Shown here: piece after piece, positions 11,340 through 23,303 of the stretch
Layout of the letters: every line of letters begins with the position of its first letter
Numbering within the stretch: position 1 is the first letter of the stretch
Assembly: GCA_026120185.1 (NCBI GenBank)
Contig: JANUWF010000008.1
Span: forward strand, 7,440,001-7,504,000
Length of the DNA: 64,000 nt
From: Voacanga thouarsii
Taxonomy: Eukaryota; Streptophyta; Magnoliopsida; Gentianales; Apocynaceae
Direction of reading: 5' to 3'
Translations under genes and position numbers: made by a program
Notes under the pieces: model-generated
Database searches by the model: none
Told to the model about the DNA's origin: nothing
The model's input: the letters and a program-made list of their open reading frames with translations, nothing else

Positions 11340-12267
11340 TGTAACACCCCACTACCTAGGCTCGACAGGGCTGGGGTTGTCGCACCGTCTAAAGGATAGG
11401 GGGTCTTTATAACTAAGTCACACAATCAAAATAATAGAATAAAATAATACTTTAAACTTGAAAATTATTACAATCTAAGAATTCAAATCAAATCCAAAAT
11501 TAAAATTGTTCACTCTTAACTCCCAAAGCATTATACAAAATAAATATTAGAAAAATCTTCAAAGGCAGGCAACAACTAGCTACACATCCCCACAGTAGGA
11601 TTGACCTGAAATTATGGTAACAAGGGTTATGAGATAAAAATCTCAATAAGTCCGTGTGTGCTTTGAGTGTCTAGTGAAAATAGTTCATGAATTCAAAGTG
11701 TAAAATCTTTATAAGAGAAATAGTGGCAAGCAAAAAATAATGTTCAAAACCAAGAGTGGCATTTTGGCTTTTCCATCCATACATGTTCATTAAAATCAAC
11801 CACTCAAAAGGGGTGGTCATGGGTTACTGTACGTTGGGCCCAATAACCATACAACAGTCAGAATGCCACACTTTGTACAGACTGACAAAAAGGTAGGCGA
11901 AATACTGGCAAGCAATAAATAATATTCAAAATCAAGAATGACATTTTAGCTTTTCTAACCATACAAGTACAATGAAATCAACAACTCAAAAGGCGGTCAT
12001 GGGTTACCACAAGTTGGGCCCCATAACCATACAACGGTCAGAATGCCACACTTTGTGCAGACTGACAAAAGATAGGTGATCGGCCTACCGGGTAAGATTC
12101 TCCTCTTTCTCTACACCCAAACAAAACCGGTTGTCCACTCCGGCAACACACAGTCCATATGACTGAAAACTACTAGCTCGAACCGGCATGACTAAGTAGT
12201 TTCTCTAAGTTGAGTTCATCTTCTGGAGGTGGCCTCCTGCCAGAAGACTCACTGTTGCTCTTCAAAA
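11340..12267 (-). mobile_element. 5'-truncated 5' LTR of G1
   Basis: It ends on the minus strand at GGGGTGTTACA (11340), adjacent to the primer site. From 11538 to 12267 it matches 3822-4550. Similarity stops at about 12267, where copia integrase coding sequence of C1 begins without any LTR or target duplication. The remaining 3.3 kb of LTR is absent, so a deletion rather than a clean insertion made this joint. Confidence 0.85.
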
Positions 12268-13586
12268 CTAGTACACTCGTATCCTACTTGACCTACGAAG
12301 CTCTTGTATGTTAGAAGGTTCATCTATTTGAATAGATACAGGTTCAGATGGTTGATCAATATTTGTTTGCTCTTCTTGAACTTCACTAAGTTCAAGCTTG
12401 CTCCCACTATCTTCTTTGAACATGTGCTCCTTCTCTAAAAAGACAGCATGTTTTGAAATAAAAACTTTATTTTCAGAAGGAAGATAGAAGTAATATCCAA
12501 ATGATTCTTTTGGATATCCAACAAACAAACATTTGTCAGACTTACTTTCAAGTTTGTTTGACATTACATTTTTAACAAAAGCAGGGCAACCCCAAATCCT
12601 TAAATGAGATAACTTTGGTCTCTTACCAAAGAATAACTCATAAGGATTGGTATCAACCGTTTTTGACGGAACTCTGTTTAAAATGTAAACAGCAGTCTCC
12701 AGTGCATACCCCCAAAACGATTTTGGTAAGTCTGCAAAAGCCATCATGGTCCTTACCATGTCTAGAACGGTTCGATTCCTTCTCTCAGATACACCGTTAT
12801 GTTGAGGTGCATATGGTGGAATCCATTGAGATAATATTCTGTTATCTCTTAGATAACTTAGAAACTCTTGACTTAAGTATTCACCTCCTCGATCAGATCT
12901 AAGAGCTTTAATACTTTTGCCAAATTGTTTCTCTACATTATTCTTGAAGTCTTTGAAACGGTCAAATGCTTCAGATTTGTATTTCATCAAATACAAATAC
13001 CCATATTGAGAATAATCATCAATAAAGGTAATGAAGTATTGATAACCTCTTCTTGCTTTTATTGACATTGGGCCACATACATCTGAATGTACGAGTTCTA
13101 ATAACTCTTTTGCCCTTTCTCCTTTTCTTGAAAAAGAAGTTTTAGCCATTTTTCCAAGTAAACAAGATTCGCATGTGTCATATGATTCGTAATCAAATGA
13201 CCTTAAGTCACCCAATTTGTATAACTTAGACACACGTTTTTCATTTACATGGCCTAAACGACAATGCCATAAGTAAGATGAGATTAAGTTATGCTTTTTA
13301 TGTTTCTTTTTACTTATATTGAGAATTGGATTATACATGTCTAGAACATATAAACCATTGATCAAAGTTGCAGAACCATAATGAATATCATTTAATGAGA
13401 AAGAACAACATTTATTCTTAAAACTTAAATGAAATTCGAATAAGTCTAAACCAGCAACTGAGATAATGTTTTTCAACAAAACTGGTACAAAATAACAGTT
13501 TTGTAGTTCTAAAACTAATCCAGAAGGTAGATTGAGATGATAAGTCCCCATAGCTAGTGCAGCAACCTTTGCTCCATTTGCAGCTC
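12268..13586 (-). pseudogene. C1 integrase (copia), nearly intact core
   Basis: A 427-codon frame holds the GAG-pre-integrase region with zinc ligands (CRLGHVNEKR, then CESCLLGKM) and the rve core: D in HSDVCGPM, D in SDRGGEYLS, then E in NGVSERRNRT. After it come the LRIWGCPAF and CLFVGYPKE blocks typical of copia integrase C-termini and the RRSSRIR linker that precedes RT. The frame is cut at 12268 where G1 LTR begins. The frame is open but the upstream join to protease has an in-frame stop at about 13586. The original polyprotein would integrate element DNA. Confidence 0.92.
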
Positions 13587-13587
13587 A

Positions 13588-14563
13588 TAGGTCCACGTCA
13601 CCTTTCTCTAACCTTTTACTGTTCTTTAGTCCCTGCAAATTATTGCATAAATGAGATCCACAACCAGTATCCAATACCCATATCTCATTATTAAAGGCAG
13701 CATTAATCTCAATCATAAACATACCAGGATTAGAAGTAGAAGTGCTTGCAAGCTTCTCCTTCTCCTTCTTTTCCTTCACAGTCTCTAAGTAGGCCTTGCA
13801 GTTACGCCTCTAATGGCCCATTTTACCACAATGATGACATGGGCCTTTAGGGGCAGCCTCCTTCTTCTTGACACCTCCTTGGGCTTAGTAGAAGTGTTCT
13901 TCTTCTTCTTCTTAGAAACCTTTTTCTTAGAAGATGAAGAACCTACTAACAAGATTGCCTTATCATCCTTTTTCATAGAGGACTCAGCAGTCTTAAGCAA
14001 TTGATTAGCTCAGGTATGGTGGTCTCAATATTATTCATGTGGTAGTTGATCACAAACTGCGAAAAACTACTTGGTAATGATTGTAGAATTAAGTCAATAG
14101 TTAGCTCATGATCCATTACGAACCCAAGAGACCCAAGCTTTTCCATGTAGCCCAACATCTGCAACCCATGAGTGGCCACTGAAGCACCCTCAACCATCTT
14201 AGCACGGAATAGTTGTTTAGAGATCTCATATCTCTCTGTTCTAGCTTGTTTATCAAATAGCTCTTTAAGATGGAGGATCATCGATTGAGCATCCATATGC
14301 TCGTGCTGTTTTTGCAGCTCAGAAGACATTGATGCCAGCATGATACAAGATGCTGTGTCGCTATCTTCTTTGTGCTTCTTGTGGACAGCATGCTCTTCAG
14401 CAGGAGCATCTTGAGCTGGAGGTGGCGGAATAGGAGCTTCTAGCACGTAGAGCAACTTTTTCAACTTGAGAACGATTCTCAAGTTTCTATACCAGTCCAA
14501 ATAGTTTGATTCAGTGAGCTTGTTTATTTTCAAGATGCTACGCAAGTTTAGGTTTGTCGACAT
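13588..14563 (-). pseudogene. C1 gag and protease
   Basis: Gag starts MSTNLNLRSILKINKLTESN (14563) and has the LDWYRNLRIVLK block and LYVLEAPIP usual for Angela-type copia gag. A frameshift near 14000 moves the reading to a Lys-rich linker. The zinc knuckle CHHCGKMGH..RRNC (about 13840-13805) has TAG in place of Trp. Protease follows with WVLDTGCGSH (about 13685). Both stop and frameshift inactivate it. Start chosen by the conserved N-terminus. Confidence 0.88.
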
Positions 14564-14790
14564 GATGCAAATGACCTAGATGTAAAGATAGAGTTATTAG
14601 AACATGTATATGTAGATGCAATGCAATTAATTAGGTCTTTAATTAAGCGCATGATTATTCCACTATTTTTACTCAAACCAATAGCCCCCACTATTGATTC
14701 GGGAAAACCCGTTAGAAGCTTTCCTAGTGGACCGGTATCCAAATTCCTTAAGAATAACCTTGGGTTTGCCCAACACGCCATCCTTAAGTT
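14564..14790 (-). other. C1 leader, gag-proximal part
   Basis: Non-coding. Contains TTTGCCCAAC and GGTATCCAA motifs that recur on the far side of the solo LTR (16249-16500), showing that both stretches belong to one leader. Confidence 0.65.
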
Positions 14791-14795
14791 CATTG

Positions 14796-16242
14796 TGTTG
14801 GGATTCGTGGACTCCTAAACGCGGAAAACATCCACGAATCCCTCCCGAGGACCCAAGTAAACGACTAAGAAGATCTAAGCTTTAAGAATTACCTCTGGTT
14901 GCTGTAATCGAAATCCTTCGATTTTGGTTGCGCTGTCGTACGTTCAACCCGAACAATCACCAGACGCTGCAGTATGCGAACGTCCTCTATCGGATACACA
15001 CCGCGAACTCACTCGATACCCAGGGAGTGCTAGCGCCTAGGGTTTGAGAGGTTTTTTTTTTCCTTCTGGTAGAGAATGGCACGAATGTTCTCAACCGAAA
15101 AATTGGACTATTGAAAAGACGGCTAGGGTTTTCTTAAAAACCCTCGAACCTCTTAGAGTCCAACCCTAATAATATCTTATCATATTCTAATTTAAATTCA
15201 AATTAAATTAAAACTGATATGATAAGATTCTGCCATTATCTCGGTAATTTAACTAATTAATTTATCGAGTCAGATTCTTATAATCTGGATATCATCCAGA
15301 TTCATCGAACCTGGTCACCAGAAAAATAACCTAACAAGTTCGCTTATTGTGTGACCCTATAGGTTCATTTAACACTGGCAGTGTGCCTAAATCATATTTA
15401 AATGGCCCACAAGGTATAAGCGGTTTCTAGCAAAACATTATAACTATCCAGGTTAAATGAAGATTGGTGATCTCTTTGAACCAAACCATAATTTTATATT
15501 TAGTCCTTTTGTCACACGATATCCAGATTAAGCATAAGGCACGGAGCATGTCATCCTTATTAAGCTTAATCAATTATTTCTTGATTTCATAGTAAACTGT
15601 TCAAACAAATGATATCAATATCTTAGATTGATATATTTGAGCACGGCCATGCATTTTTAACAGTCTAACTTATCAAGGGGCCCATGGATATCTCTCCCAT
15701 AACTAAGAGGGACAAATTCCTTCACAATCAATCATATTCCTCTCCTTGATTTATTCTATATCCAACAGTAGTCTAATTTGTTATCTGGTTAAAGACAACT
15801 TTAGACAATGTCAAAATATAGAATTTATCAAGTAGGAAATTATGATGAATTTAGGTCGAAGGACTTTCAATATTATTATGGCTAGAAAGTACTTATGACA
15901 TATTCCATGAAGTACTCTCACAGTGGGTCATGTCCAATACAATGTTCTCTAACATTTATTTATGTCTTGACTCGATATCACAAATATCCATGGCCAGTAA
16001 AACATAGCCATCAAGTCACAAACATACTAATCTTAATTTATTATTATTCCAATAATAATAATCGATCAGGGACAGTTTTATAATAGTCATTGTATTCATT
16101 GTAGGGTTTTACTATCAAGTCACGTACTTGATGACCAACAAAACAAAACTCACTATTCATGGAAAGGAAAGCCTCATATTATTATATAAAACATAATGAC
16201 AATTGTATAAGTACAAATTGACTCTAGGGCATATCCCCAACA
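14796..16242 (-). mobile_element. Solo LTR of the C2 family, with target duplication CATTG
   Basis: Minus strand runs TGTTGGGGATATGCCC (16242) to GGATTCGTGG..CCCAACA (14796). It is flanked by CATTG at 14791-14795 and 16243-16247. No primer site or polypurine tract adjoins it. It matches the C2 5' LTR (24687-26210) along its length; C2 has an extra segment of about 80 bp around 25170-25270. A solo LTR forms by recombination between the two LTRs of a full insertion. Confidence 0.93.
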
Positions 16243-16247
16243 CATTG

Positions 16248-17749
16248 GTAGGTATCCAATACCAATTATAACGTATGTAACTACCGGATCATTGGGTGAT
16301 TAACAGCTTTTAATCTTAAAGCCTTTTGGGCTGTCCCAACTTTTCCTCTAAATTTCTTTATGCTTGAGTTTGCCCAACCGGGATAAAGAATTTAGTTAAA
16401 CCCGACCCATTAATCAGGAATTTAATTTCAAAGGAATTTAGTTCCATAGCATGAACATGCCCGTTGTCAAGTAGGCGTGGGTTTGCCCAACAACCTGGTC
16501 TTGAAAAAGGACTCTCGTTCTTACTATATTAATGGAAGGAATTAGGTTTAAAATTATTTGAGGGATTTGTTCCTTTTAGTGGTCTCATCGTTAGGCATGC
16601 ATACAATTTATCAATAAGCAGCATAAATTGATAAACACTATAATAAACAATTACGTGGCATGGTTATGGACTTTCTAAATTAATTTCCTCGAGCCACTAA
16701 GGAAATTAATATGGTCAACCCTATGTGTTCATGCATGATATAAGTTGAGGGTCTTACCATCTCGCCTTATTTTGAACGCCATCTTTAAAATCTTGAAAGT
16801 AAAATTCTACCTCAATCTAACCTATATAATCTAATTACATAATTTCCTAAAAGGAGAAACCTCGAGTTACATTTGAGGGGAGTTAGAATAGAAGAGAATT
16901 ACATCAGAATTTGAGAGAAGGCAGGACATGCAGGCCCTATTTCATTAAAACAAAGCGGTAAAAATGCATGAACAGATATAATTAGTTTTAGTCCATAACC
17001 ATCCACCATGCCATTAACTATGCTTAAACAAAATAAACATATACTTTTATTATTCTAAAATCATTAATTTGGGAAAATAAAACAAATTCTAAAATCAACA
17101 TTTTAGAAAAATACATTAATTTTAAATTTTCAAAATCACTATTTTGAAAAATAAATTTGATTGTCTCAAAACTAATTTTGAGAAAATGCTTCTGGGTCCC
17201 GTCACGCAACGATAACGGCAGTCCCTTTCAGAATCAAATGAGATTTTACCACCTCTCATCAAATGAGATTTTCCTTTTCAAAATTCTATTCCAGAACCCC
17301 CCCCCCTTTTTTTTTCTAAAACACCGAACCGAAACCACCGCGTGCGGCTTAGTTTTTCAGCAAATTTTTGTTCAGTTCGGGGCCGTTCCTAGATCAATCA
17401 AAACCAGTTTTTGACGTTGATCTTTGTTAATCTTTATTAACAAACCATTGTGATCATTCTCACAATCAAATTAACACTCCAAATTGTTAAACGGAAGGCT
17501 TAATTACAGGATGAACATCAACTGAAGCCAAAACCTGAACACAGACGCAGAACCATTCTGCAATATTTTCGAAGCATAAAACCCACAACGCAAAACGATT
17601 TCTGCAACCCATATTATTCAAAACAAAACCCAGATGATTACATACAAACCATCAAACATGATCATACAATTAACATGCTATAATCATGCAATTTACATGC
17701 TTGAACAATTCAAAGCAATAAAACATCCCATTAAAACACAAACCCGTAG
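16248..17749 (-). other. C1 leader, LTR-proximal part
   Basis: 1.5 kb of AT-rich, non-coding sequence between gag and the primer site. It has a C/T homopolymer block at 17299-17317 and several TTTTGAAAAT-type inverted stretches (17040-17180). No ORF looks real. Confidence 0.7.
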
Positions 17750-17761
17750 GCTCTGATACCA
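17750..17761 (-). other. Primer-binding site of C1 (tRNA-Met)
   Basis: Minus strand TGGTATCAGAGC, perfect, one base from the LTR end TACA. Confidence 0.93.
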
Positions 17762-17762
17762 C

Positions 17763-19456
17763 TGTAGGATTTCTAAATTAATTAAACAGATTAAACGCAG
17801 CGAAAAATAGCATGAAATCCAAGCCGTGGATCACGGGTTTGCAGTAGAAACAGGAAAAAGAGAAGATCGCGCTTATTACCTCTTGAAGCCGGAATTTAAA
17901 TTTTTCTTGTTCCAAGAACGCAGGCGCGATCCAGATCACAAAACCGGTTCACAGCAGCTCAATTGAAGTCCAAGAAAGAACTCCCTCTAGTGATAATCCA
18001 CACAAGGTCGAATGCTCACAATCTCACAATTCTATGCTAGTAGAATTTAGGAGGCTATGGTTTGATTAATAAGAGAGAGACGGCTAGGGTTTGATCAAGA
18101 GAGAGGCAGAGAAACAGTTTCTCTGTTATTGCGTGAATAGTCTGTGTCTCTTACCCTAAGGAAACCGTTTCCTTATATTTATAGATTTATAATTACCGTA
18201 AATTGTAACTTAGTCCTTCAACGTCCAATTGTCAACAAATTGGTGCTTGAAGTTTACTTAATTACAATTAGGTCCCATGAATTATAACAAACTTATAATT
18301 CACCTATAAATATATTCCATTCTCTTAATTAACCCCACAATATTATCAAATAATATATTTGAGCATTCAAACCTTTATTGTGTGTGACCCATTAGGTTTC
18401 CCGGTCTTATTTGTAGCATAATATGAATTAATTCTAACAATATTAGAATTAATAATCCTTAATAAAATAAAGGATTAAATTTATTAATTCTCTAATTAAT
18501 AAATCCATATTTAGCATATCAAGAGCGACATCTAGCAATGACTCTTGACCACCCAAAAGTCCAGAAAGTCAAGTGGCTTGACATGAACCTTTCAATAGCA
18601 AATTATCAGTGCAATAAACTCATTTCACCATGCAATATCTCATTCGGTCTAGAGCATGGAATTAGTACCAACTCCCTCCAGAATATTATTAATTCTGGCC
18701 CGAATATTTTAGTACTTGTTCAAGAAATCCATTACTCGATATATGTATCAATTGGAACCATTTCCATCATATAGTCGCCTTGGCCAAGGACATCAAGGGT
18801 AATGATTTCCACAAGTGGCCTTGAGATATACTCTCCTACTATTAGGAGTGGTGAATCCTTTATTGACTTTCTCAACTACTTTCGTTTACTTTACGTTGTA
18901 CCTAATATCCATCCCATAGGCAGTCCTAGATAAGACTCCAAAGATTAGAATTAAAGTACAACACTCGTTAAACAAAGTACCTTGGAGATCTCAAGTCTAA
19001 GGATACTTGCACACTTGCTATAATGAGATTCTATCACTGGCACTAAATAGTTATCCAAGTGATTATCTCATAGCTAGGTCATCCAATGAACTTGTTCTAA
19101 AACAAGCATCCACACGTTAATCCTGAGTATCCCAATACTCACGGATATGAGAACCACCGCTTGATCCAATCAAGGGATATAACATGTGCCAGTCTTGGCG
19201 TATTAATAATGTCATATCTAATTAATACTATGACTGGGGATTATTTAAGTACAAACACTGCATAGTGTAGTAGGAATCTCACATCATGATCTCTATCATG
19301 ATTTCCTTAACACTGTGTTGTACTAGGGATTTTATCTAACGGTTTGTACACATATTTAGATATAACAATCAAATTGAAAGATAAAGAATGCCTTTTATTA
19401 ATTTAATATGTAATATACATGGTACAAGTGATTGCCTCTAGAGTATAACACTAACA
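17763..19456 (-). mobile_element. 5' LTR of C1
   Basis: 1694 bp, minus strand TGTTAGTGTTATAC (19456) to GAAATCCTACA (17763). It shares the start motif and many internal blocks with the plus-strand LTRs at 35266, 41590 and 48209 (for example the border motif TAGGAGTGGTGAATCCTTTA, reversed in those). Its right flank is the RT gene of C2, so C1 inserted into C2; the right target copy would be AACAA (19457-19461). Confidence 0.9.
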
Positions 19457-20026
19457 AACAAATCTTTAGTTCTTCTTAAATTCTTCAGTATGTTCTTGAC
19501 AACAGTCCAGTGTGCCTCTCCAGGATTTGACTAGAACCTACTCGTCATGCTCAATGCATATGATACATCAGGTCGAGTACATAACATGGCATACATGATA
19601 GACCCTACAGCAGAAGTGTATAGTGTCTTGTTCAAACGCTCTTCTTCATCCTTCGTAGAATCAGCCACGGTGTCTTCCTTTGAACTTTTCCAGCTTACAA
19701 CACCTCCACTCAAACAAAATAGAAAACCTGATTGCGATCTGTAATCATCTATGTCGGACTGAAAACTAGCATCAGTGTAACCATTTACAACTAGCTCGCC
19801 TTCTTGTCCTCCATAAACTAAGAACATATCTTTAGTTCTTCTTAAGTACTTTAGGATGTTCTTGACAGCAGTTCAGTGTGCCTCTCCAGGATTTGACTGG
19901 AACATACTCGTCATGTTCAATGCATATGATACATCGGGTCGAGTACATTACATGGCATACATAATAGACCCTATAGCGGAAGCGTATGGTATCTTGTTCA
20001 TACGCTCTTCATCATCCTTCGTAGAA
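19457..20026 (-). repeat. 367-bp tandem duplication inside C2 RT/RNase H
   Basis: 19457-19659 repeats 19824-20026 at an offset of 367 bp with several percent differences. The joint falls on shared bases TCTACGAAGGATGA, so RNase H sequence (TVADST) continues into a second copy of RT sequence (KDEEERLNK). The second copy stops at the C1 LTR. Confidence 0.9.
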
Positions 20027-21317
20027 GGACTTTGAGTTTTGTTGAGCTTAATGCTATGTGACATTGGCAAGAATCCTCTCTTAGAGTCTTGCATACTGAA
20101 CCTTTTCAATACTTTGTCAACGTATGCACTTTGACTTAGTCCAATTAGCTTTCTAGATCTATCTCTATAGATCCTTACACCTAGAATATAGGCAGCTTCA
20201 CCTAAGTCTTTCATGGAAAAAAAATTTCCCAACTATGTCTTTACACTTTGTAGAGTTGGGATGTCATTTCCAATGAGTAAGATGTCATCAACATAAAGTA
20301 CAAAAAAAACTATTGCATTCCTACTTGTTTTCTTATAGACACAAGGCTCATCTTCATTTTTGATAAAGTTAAATTCTTTAATTGCTTCATCAAAACGAAG
20401 ATTCCAGCTTGATGTTTGCTTCAATCCATAAATGGATCTTTAAAGCTTACACACTTTATTAGAATTCAAAGGATCACCAAAACCCTCAGGTTGTGTCATG
20501 TACACATCCTCGAGTAAGTTTCCATTGAGAAACGTGGTTTTGACATCCATTTTCCAAATCTCATAATGATAATATGCTGCTATGGCAAGAAGAATTCTAA
20601 TAGATTTAAGCATTACAACTGGTGAAAAGGTTTTATCATAGTCTATACCATGAGTTTGTCTATAACTTTTTGCTACCAGTCGTGCTTTATAAGTATGCAC
20701 ATTTCCCTCCATGTTTGTTTTCTTTTTGAAAACCCACTTACACCAATGGTTTTTGAACATTTAGGTGGATTAACCAAAGTCCAGACTTGGTTATCATACA
20801 TGGATTGCATCTCAGACTTCATAGCCTCTAACCATTTTCCAGAGTCAGAACTCTTAATGGCTTCTTGATAAGAAGTGGGCTTATCATTAACCATAAGCTC
20901 CACATTGTGATCGTCAGTGATGAGGAATCCATATCTCTCAGGTTGTTGACGAACCCTATCAGATCTTCGAGGTCCTTGTTCTATAGAAGGAGGCTCATCT
21001 TGGACTTGTGAGACATCTAATCGAGGTTCATTATTTGGTTCATGCACTAATTGTGGCTCTTGAATCTTATCTTGATAAGGTTCAGGCACTAATTGTGGCT
21101 CTTGAATCTCATCAAGATGTATTTTACTCCCACTGATTCTTTTGGAAATAAATTCATTTTCAAGAAAGAATCCATTTCGAGCAACAATTACTCTATTTTA
21201 TTTTCGGAGATAAAATTGATATCCTTTAGTTTCTTTAGGATACCCCACAAATATGCATTTATCAGATTTAAGTGCAAGTTTATCAGATAATAAATGCTTT
21301 ACCTAAACTTCACAACC
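19457..21317 (-). pseudogene. C2 reverse transcriptase and partial RNase H
   Basis: From the minus strand: acidic linker with RRSDRVRQQPERYG, the MQSMYDNQVWTLV block, then KWVFKKKTNMEG, YKARLVAK, VVMLKSIRILLAIAA, MDVKTTFLNG and the active-site motif LYVDDILLIGND (about 20310). LGEAAYILGVRIYRDRS follows, then RNase H with NGYTDASFQSD and SGGVVSWKSSKEDTVADST. It is broken by stops near 20430 and 20235 and by frame changes near 20750. After ADST the sequence jumps back to an RT segment (see the tandem repeat entry). When whole, this enzyme copies element RNA into cDNA. Confidence 0.93.
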
Positions 21318-22370
21318 CTAAATCTTCAGAAATAACAAATTAGATTGTCTCCCAGTCCATATCTCATATGGCGTTTTCTGAACCGATTTAGATGGAACTA
21401 GATTTAGTATGAATGCCGCAGTCTCTAGGGCATAACCCCAAAAGGAGATTGGAAGATTAGTTTGACTCATCATTGATCGAACAATATCTAATAAAGTCCG
21501 ATTTCTCCGTTTAGATACACCATTCCATTGAGGTGTTCTAGGTGGAGTTAATTGGGAGATAATTCCATAATTTTTAAGATGCTTGTCAAACTCATGACTT
21601 AAGTATTCACTACCTCGATCTAATCGAAGTGTTTTGATACTTTTGCCAAGTTGATTTTGTACTTCATTTTGAAATTCTTTAAATTTCTGGAACGATTCAT
21701 ATTTGTGTTTCATCAGATACACGTAGTCATATCTACTGAAATCATCTGTAAATGTAACGAAGTACTGAAATCCTCCTCTAGCATGTGTATTCATTGGTCC
21801 ACATATATCAGTATGTATTAGGCCCAATAAATCAGTTGCCCTTTCATTTTGTCTCTTAAAGGGTGCTTTAGTCATTTTGCCTAATAAATAAGAATCACAC
21901 GTTTTGTAAGATTCTAAATCAAACGATTTTAGAAGCTCATCATTATGAAGCCTTGTTATGCGTTTCTCATTTATATGGCCCAAACGATAATGTAAGAAGT
22001 AAGTTTGATTTAAATCATTGGATTTCAATCTCTTAGTATTAATATTATAGAAAGACTTGCTGGAAGATCCATGAAGATTGAGAATATGGAGCCCATTTGA
22101 TAATGAAGTATCTCCATAAAAAATGCCGTTTTTATTAATGGAGCAAATGTTATTCCTAATAACAAATTCAAAACCTTCTAAATCCTAACAAAAAACTAAA
22201 ATAATATTCCTACTCATAGCAGGAACATAAAAACAATCATTCAGTTCTAAAACAAGCCCACTAGGCAAAATTAATTCAAAAGTTCCTACAGCTACTGCAG
22301 CAACTTTTGCTCTATTCGCAACTCGTAGGTCCACCTCGCCTTTTACCAAAGATCTACTCCTTTTTAGACC
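21318..22370 (-). pseudogene. C2 integrase (copia)
   Basis: The frame 22028-21318 holds the pre-integrase motif (YRLGHINEKRI..CDSYLLGK, second zinc Cys replaced by Tyr) and the rve core with D in HTDICGPM, D in LDRGSEYLS and lysine in NGVSKRRNRT where Glu is usual. A stop or frameshift after LLFLKI (21318) interrupts the WGC block. 22029-22370 codes the linker back to protease with several breaks. The missing catalytic Glu and Cys show loss of function. Confidence 0.9.
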
Positions 22371-23303
22371 CTACCCATTTACACAAATGTGAGATCCACA
22401 ACTGGTATCCAATACCCATGAATCAGAAGTAGACAAATTAATTTCTATAACATAAATACCTAAAGCGGCAGTCTCACTGTCCTTTTTTTTCTTTGCTTCC
22501 AAATAGAGCTTGCAATTTCTTAACCAATGTCCTTGTTCTCCACAATGGTAGTAAGCTCCCTCATTTGGTGTCTTAGCCTTAGGTTTGGACTTGAACTTGG
22601 ACTTTGCCTTGTCCTTACCCTTACTAGCCATGACTTTGCCCTTTTGGTTGTTCTTTTTCCCTTTCCCTTTTTGAACCATTAGAACACTAGGAGTACTCTT
22701 TTTAATATTTAGTTCAGCTTGTTTTAGCATCCCATGCAATTCAGTAATGGATTTCTCCATGTTATGCATGTTAAATTTCATGACAAACTGGTCATACTCA
22801 GGAGGTAATGAGCCTAAGATTAAATCTGTGGCCATGTCATGATTAATAGGAGCACCAAGCTTATCAAGATGATCAAGATAGCCCTTCATTTTAAGGACAT
22901 GAGCACTTATCGAGGTGTCAGAAATCATCTTACATGCATTTAATGCCTTGTGAGTTTCAAATCTCTCTTGTCATGCTTGCTCTTGGAACATTTGCTTGAG
23001 ATGCACAATCATGTCATACGCCTCTGCTTCTTCAAACTGTTTTTGAAGTTCAGAGTTCATAGTTGCTAGCATGAGGCAAGTAACATCGTTGGAGTCATCT
23101 TTATGCTTACTATAAGCATCTTTTTCAGCTTTTGAGGCATTATTTGCTAGAGCAGGGGGAATAGGATTTTCAAGAACATAGAGCTTTTTTTCTTGCTTAA
23201 GAACGATTCTTAAGCTTGGTGCCCAATCAAGAAAGTTAGTCCCACTAAGCTTGTCTTTCTCGAGCACAGAACGCAATGAGTTATTCCAACTGTTTGTTGC
23301 CAT
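22371..23303 (-). pseudogene. C2 gag and protease
   Basis: Gag starts MATNSWNNSLRSVLEKDKLS (23303) with FLDWAPSLRIVLKQ and LYVLENPIPPAL, and continues after a stop near 22970 with the UBN2-like middle. A Lys-rich linker leads to a zinc knuckle reading YYHCGEQGHWLRNC, where the first Cys is now Tyr. Protease has WVLDTSCGSHICVNG (Ser for Gly in the DTG triad). It is homologous to C1 gag with many substitutions. Confidence 0.9.

Larger units (their letters stand above)
3822..12267 (-). mobile_element. Tekay/Del-like chromovirus G1, internally deleted
   Basis: Read on the minus strand the order is: 5' LTR (12267 to 11340, its start lost), tRNA-Met primer site (11337-11326), an acidic leader ORF, a gag N-terminus, a deletion, RT C-terminus, RNase H, integrase and chromodomain (to 8102), polypurine tract (8068-8056), and 3' LTR (8055 to 3822, its last 200 bp lost). 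Chromodomain plus tRNA-Met primer identify a chromovirus; the acidic leader ORF and LTRs above 4 kb fit Tekay/Del. The two LTR copies differ by about 5-8% over 11540-12267 versus 3822-4550. Many frameshifts show it is dead. Confidence 0.88.
12268..19456 (-). mobile_element. Angela/BARE-like Ty1/copia element C1, 3' half deleted
   Basis: Minus-strand order: 5' LTR (19456-17763), tRNA-Met primer site, long leader interrupted by a solo LTR, gag, protease, integrase, then loss of RT, RNase H and 3' LTR at 12268. Copia order (integrase before RT) is inferred from gag-protease-integrase. The LTR start TGTTAGTGTTATACTCTAG resembles the Angela/BARE-1 family start (TGTTGGAATTATGCCCTAG type). Confidence 0.85.

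Noticed and set aside
12615..12902. Plus-strand ORF of 95 codons
   Set aside because: Shadow of the C1 integrase on the opposite strand.
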